Positions 61,651-64,000 of a stretch of 64,000 bases of DNA are shown here, one piece after another. Below the pieces are notes generated by a model. It saw only the letters and a list, made by a program, of their open reading frames with translations, ran no database searches and was not told where the DNA came from. The stretch comes from Actinomyces sp. oral taxon 414 (GTDB lineage Bacteria > Actinomycetota > Actinomycetes > Actinomycetales > Actinomycetaceae), in the NCBI RefSeq assembly GCF_001278845.1, contig NZ_CP012590.1:1054001-1118000 (forward strand). The letters run 5' to 3'. Every line of letters begins with the position of its first letter. Positions within the stretch are counted from its first letter, which is position 1. A program made the position numbers and the translations under genes.

Positions 61651-61689
61651 GGCGGGGCCCGCTCCTCACGTCGAGGGGCGGGCCCCGCC
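61651..61689. terminator. Bidirectional hairpin between ldh and lexA
   Basis: GGCGGGGCCCGC (61651-61662) pairs with GCGGGCCCCGCC (61678-61689) around a 15-nt loop. It lies between convergent genes and has no U-tract on either side. Confidence 0.5.
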
Positions 61690-61783
61690 GCGCGTCCGGG
61701 CCGCGTCGGTGGAAGGCGTGCGGCGCCCTCGCGCGACCGGCGGGCCCCGCCGCGCAACGCGCGACCCCTTTGCCGCGCGGGGC

Positions 61784-62512
61784 TCACAGGGCGCGCAGGA
61801 CCGTGACGACCTTGCCCATAATGGTGGCGTCGTCGCCGGGGATGGGGGCGTAGTCGGGGTTGCGGGGCAGGAGCCACTGGTGCCCGTCCTTGCGGGAGAG
61901 GACCTTGATGGTGGCGCTGGCGCCGTCCACGTCCTGGATCATGGCGGCGACGACGTCCCCGCTGGAGGCGTCGGACTGGGCGCGCACGACCACCCAGTCG
62001 CCGTCGCAGATCGCGGCGCCGACCATGGAGTCGCCGTGGACCCGGAGCATGAACAGCTCGCCGTCTCCCGTCAGGCGCCGAGGCAGGGTCAGGACGTCCT
62101 CGATGCTCTGCTCAGCCAGGATCGGCGAGCCGGCGGCGATCCGTCCGACGAGCGGGACGGCGACGGCCTCGCCCTCGGCGACGCCGGGCAGCACCGGCGT
62201 CGCGGAGTCGGCGGACCCCTCCGACGACTCCGGCCCGGCCCCGGGCTCGGCGGGGAGGATGACCTCCAGGGCGCGTGGGAGCCTGGGGTCGCGACGCACC
62301 AGGCCCAGACGTTCGAGCTTGTCCAGCTGGTGCTTGACGGAGGAGGGGCTGGTCAGCCCCACCCGGGAGCCGATCTCCCGCATGGAGGGCGGATAGCCGT
62401 GGGAGACGACGGCGGCGCGCACCGCGTCGTAGACGGCGCGCGCCCGCGGATCCAGGGACTCCAGGGCCTGGGGGGAGGCGGGGGGCGTGGCCCCGCGGGG
62501 GCTGGTCGTCAT
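61784..62512 (-). CDS. lexA: SOS repressor LexA
   Basis: Represses DNA-damage genes and self-cleaves when RecA filaments form. The N-terminal winged helix ([20 protein letters not shown]) is followed by a linker and a S24 peptidase domain. The cleavage bond is A127-G128 in RIAAGSP; the catalytic pair is S162 in HGDSM and K203 in ATIKVL. At 242 aa it is typical for actinobacteria. The ATG at 62512 has GGAAGGA upstream; the longer frame from 62596 would add unconserved residues. A LexA box in its own promoter gives autoregulation. Confidence 0.97.
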   Translation of the reverse strand: MTTSPRGATPPASPQALESLDPRARAVYDAVRAAVVSHGYPPSMREIGSRVGLTSPSSVKHQLDKLERLGLVRRDPRLPRALEVILPAEPGAGPESSEGSADSATPVLPGVAEGEAVAVPLVGRIAAGSPILAEQSIEDVLTLPRRLTGDGELFMLRVHGDSMVGAAICDGDWVVVRAQSDASSGDVVAAMIQDVDGASATIKVLSRKDGHQWLLPRNPDYAPIPGDDATIMGKVVTVLRAL

Positions 62513-62620
62513 CGCCGTGTCCTTCCTGGATCGGCCCGGCCGGGCGGCGCGGGCCGAATCCGCATCGGTGGTCGATGTGTGGTCTCGATGAGGCAAGTCT
62601 ACCGGGGAAATGACATAACT

Positions 62621-62636
62621 TCAAACATGTGTTCGA
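62621..62636 (-). promoter_or_regulatory. LexA box of lexA
   Basis: TCAAACATGTGTTCGA matches TCGAAC-N4-GTTCGA with one mismatch. It lies ~110 nt upstream of the lexA start and 36 nt from a second box serving the divergent gene. Confidence 0.88.
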
Positions 62637-62672
62637 AGGTGCTGGACATGGGGTCTGCGGGCCGCTAACCTG

Positions 62673-62688
62673 CCGAACAGGTGTTCGA
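62673..62688 (+). promoter_or_regulatory. LexA box of the lexA-divergent gene
   Basis: CCGAACAGGTGTTCGA matches the consensus with one mismatch (first base). It lies 29 nt before the GTG of the divergent membrane-protein gene, so that gene should be SOS-inducible. Confidence 0.88.
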
Positions 62689-62717
62689 TGAACGCATGGC
62701 TCTCAAGGAGGATTCCC

Positions 62718-63332
62718 GTGGATGCACTCACGCCGCCCCCGCCCCGCCCGCGCCCCGCTCCGGCGCCCGCGGCGCAGGAGACCGCCGGACGTCGCGCCGG
62801 TGGAGGCCGTGCCGCCGGACGTCGCGCCGGTGGACATCGGGGCGCCGGGCATTGGGGCGCCGCGGTCCGGGCCGACGGACGTCGCAGCCACCTCCGGCTC
62901 GTGACGACTGGCGCCACCCGGGACGGGGCGACCGGCGCCGCACCTCCCGGGGCGGACAGGAGTAGAGCGGCCATGCCCGAGCTCACGCGCAGGCCCTCGG
63001 TCCCGCGCCGCCCGCCCCGTCCCGGCGCCGCGATCCGGGCCACCTCCCGCCGGTCGGCCGCCCGGCCGGTCCCGTCCCCGTCCCGCCTGGATCTGGCCCG
63101 ACTGGCCCCCATGCACCCGGCCGTGCGTGCCCAGCGACGTCGTCGGGAGGCGACCCGGGCGCCGGGCCCGACGGCGTCGGCCCGCACCCGCGCGACGGCG
63201 CGGACCGCGACGCCCCCGACGGTTCCGGCGCCCCCGGCGACTGCGGTCGTGCTGCGTCGAGCGGGAGCGGCCGGGCTCGCGGCGCTGGTCCCCGTCCTGC
63301 TCGCCCTCATCGGCATGGCGCTGATCGGTTGA
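62718..63332 (+). CDS. SOS-controlled membrane protein divergent from lexA, possible division inhibitor
   Basis: A 204-aa protein with no recognised domain. It has ~175 residues of Pro/Arg/Ala-rich, probably disordered sequence, then one C-terminal hydrophobic helix (AGLAALVPVLLALIGMALIG) ending the protein. AAGGAGG lies 6 nt before the GTG at 62718, a very strong ribosome site, so translation is credible despite low complexity. The place next to lexA and the LexA box are those of YneA, DivS and ChiZ, SOS-induced division suppressors. Unlike ChiZ or YneA there is no LysM domain, and the helix is C-terminal. Confidence 0.65.
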   Translation: MDALTPPPPRPRPAPAPAAQETAGRRAGGGRAAGRRAGGHRGAGHWGAAVRADGRRSHLRLVTTGATRDGATGAAPPGADRSRAAMPELTRRPSVPRRPPRPGAAIRATSRRSAARPVPSPSRLDLARLAPMHPAVRAQRRRREATRAPGPTASARTRATARTATPPTVPAPPATAVVLRRAGAAGLAALVPVLLALIGMALIG

Positions 63333-63687
63333 TCGGCGCCCCGCTCCCGGCTGCCCCGCCCCGCGCAGGCCGGCCCGCGTCTGCTACGCCCCTTGACCCT
63401 CTGCTACGCCCCTTTTTCTCGTACAGTGAAGGGTGAAGGGGCGTAGCAAACGCGGGCCCACCGGGTGCAGGCGGCGTCGGCGGTGGTGGCGGCCTGTTCG
63501 GATGGGGCCTTCTCGCCCGGGAGGCTGTACAGGTGTGTTCGGATGCGTCTGCCGGGTGTGATGCGCGGGGTCGTTGAGGGCGGTGGTGTGCGGGGCGCAG
63601 AACGCGGGGTCGGTCGTGATAATCCGCTCGAGTTCTCCTCCGGATGTATTGGTAGGTGTGTGGACCGCCCCGCCTCCCGCATCACCG
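63333..63687. other. Intergenic region with palindromic element B copy 2
   Basis: About 355 nt. Apart from the palindrome at 63372-63458 it shows no coding or RNA feature. It separates the SOS gene from a convergent two-TM paralogue. Confidence 0.45.
63402..63448 (+). repeat. Palindromic repeat element B, copy 2
   Basis: TGCTACGCCCCTT (63402-63414) pairs perfectly with AAGGGGCGTAGCA (63436-63448). GGCCCGCG/CGCGGGCC (63372 and 63451) add outer arms. The centre TTTCTCGTACAGTG is nearly identical to copy 1 at 25159. Confidence 0.8.
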
Positions 63688-64000
63688 TCAGCCGAATAAC
63701 CCTCTCTGGGACCTGTACATGTTCTGGAGCATGTAGTTCTGGGATGCGTACATGTTCTGGGGCGTGTAGGGGGTGAAGGTGTTTTCAGACTGTATGAGGG
63801 GCTCGCTCTGCCCCCAGGGGTCGTAGGCAAGGATCTGCATGGCGGTGGCGTACGTCTGCTGCGCAATGTCGCGTGAACTGTAGGGGTGGGAGTTCAGGAG
63901 GCTGCCCGGAAGCACGATCTGCTCCTGGTCGAAGGCCACGAGGATCGTGCTCATCATGGCCGGGGTGGAGGTCCCCGGGACGTACTGGGACACGGTTTTG
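63688..64000 (-). CDS. Two-TM/PH-like family protein, paralogue 4, 5'-truncated by the window edge
   Basis: The last ~104 residues of a protein closely similar to 49020 and 50016: KTVSQYVPGTSTPAMM, LVAFDQEQIVLPGSLLNS, AYDPWGQSEPLIQSENTFTP. The N-terminal helices lie beyond position 64000. The tail has an extra repeat (PQNMYASQNYMLQNMYRSQ). It shows that the family is dispersed over more than one locus, 12 kb from the tandem trio. Confidence 0.7.
   Translation of the reverse strand, partial: KTVSQYVPGTSTPAMMSTILVAFDQEQIVLPGSLLNSHPYSSRDIAQQTYATAMQILAYDPWGQSEPLIQSENTFTPYTPQNMYASQNYMLQNMYRSQRGLFG

Noticed and set aside
1-64000. tRNA, rRNA, CRISPR array or phage attachment site
   Set aside because: Reading both strands I saw no cloverleaf with a T-loop, no rRNA-like stretch and no regularly spaced direct repeats; the repeated elements found are palindromes or two-copy repeats.

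Overview
The window is chromosomal DNA of a high-GC actinobacterium, most likely an Actinomycetaceae (Actinomyces-like) species. The evidence is extreme G/C bias at third codon positions, actinobacterial SOS boxes (TCGAAC-N4-GTTCGA type), a ClgR-type regulator and DUF3046 next to recA, GTP-dependent PEP carboxykinase, and many start codons with a TANNNT -10 hexamer only 6-8 nt upstream (leaderless mRNAs). No tRNA, rRNA or CRISPR array was recognised.

The backbone is the conserved actinobacterial order ftsK - pgsA - cinA - clgR - DUF3046 - recA - recX - miaB - miaA - dapF - hflX - dinG - lexA. Accessory blocks separate its parts. (1) 1-9242: PfkB kinase, FtsK, CapA-like protein, PgsA, CinA, ClgR, DUF3046, RecA and RecX. 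(2) 9291-23009: PEP carboxykinase, a repeat-bounded segment with a truncated channel gene, GH36 alpha-galactosidase, NDH-2, the glycine cleavage operon gcvP-gcvT-gcvH and a collagen-like exported protein. (3) 23089-31767: MiaB, palindromic repeats, a MazF-like toxin with an antitoxin remnant, a lower-GC lipoprotein, a membrane protein/GntR pair, a decayed IS481-type element and ApbE. (4) 31878-39977: an iron-uptake operon of FTR1, P19/Tp34 lipoprotein, DUF2318 membrane protein, two FtsX-like permeases, ABC ATPase and an FMN-binding lipoprotein. It is divergent from apbE across DtxR/IdeR-like boxes. (5) 40079-48930: two YbjN-like proteins, MiaA, a PLD-fold orphan, immunity-like proteins split by an ISL3 element, and a DapF fused to an extra domain. 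(6) 49020-56310: three tandem two-TM paralogues, an RsmC-like methyltransferase, an MFS transporter and BrnQ. (7) 56450-64000: HflX, DinG, lactate dehydrogenase, LexA, a divergent SOS-controlled membrane protein, and a fourth two-TM paralogue cut by the window edge.

The genes group functionally. RecA, RecX, LexA and the lexA-divergent membrane protein form an SOS circuit with three LexA boxes. ApbE probably flavinylates the FMN-binding lipoprotein of the iron operon, giving an extracytoplasmic electron path beside the ferric permease. Immunity-like proteins, an orphan toxin, a PLD remnant and insertion sequences mark the 43-52 kb and 24-30 kb stretches as accessory.

Two features stand out. 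One is a pair of very similar leaderless leader peptides, both ending Arg-X-Arg-stop, upstream of brnQ and hflX. The other is a dense set of long intergenic palindromes in several families.
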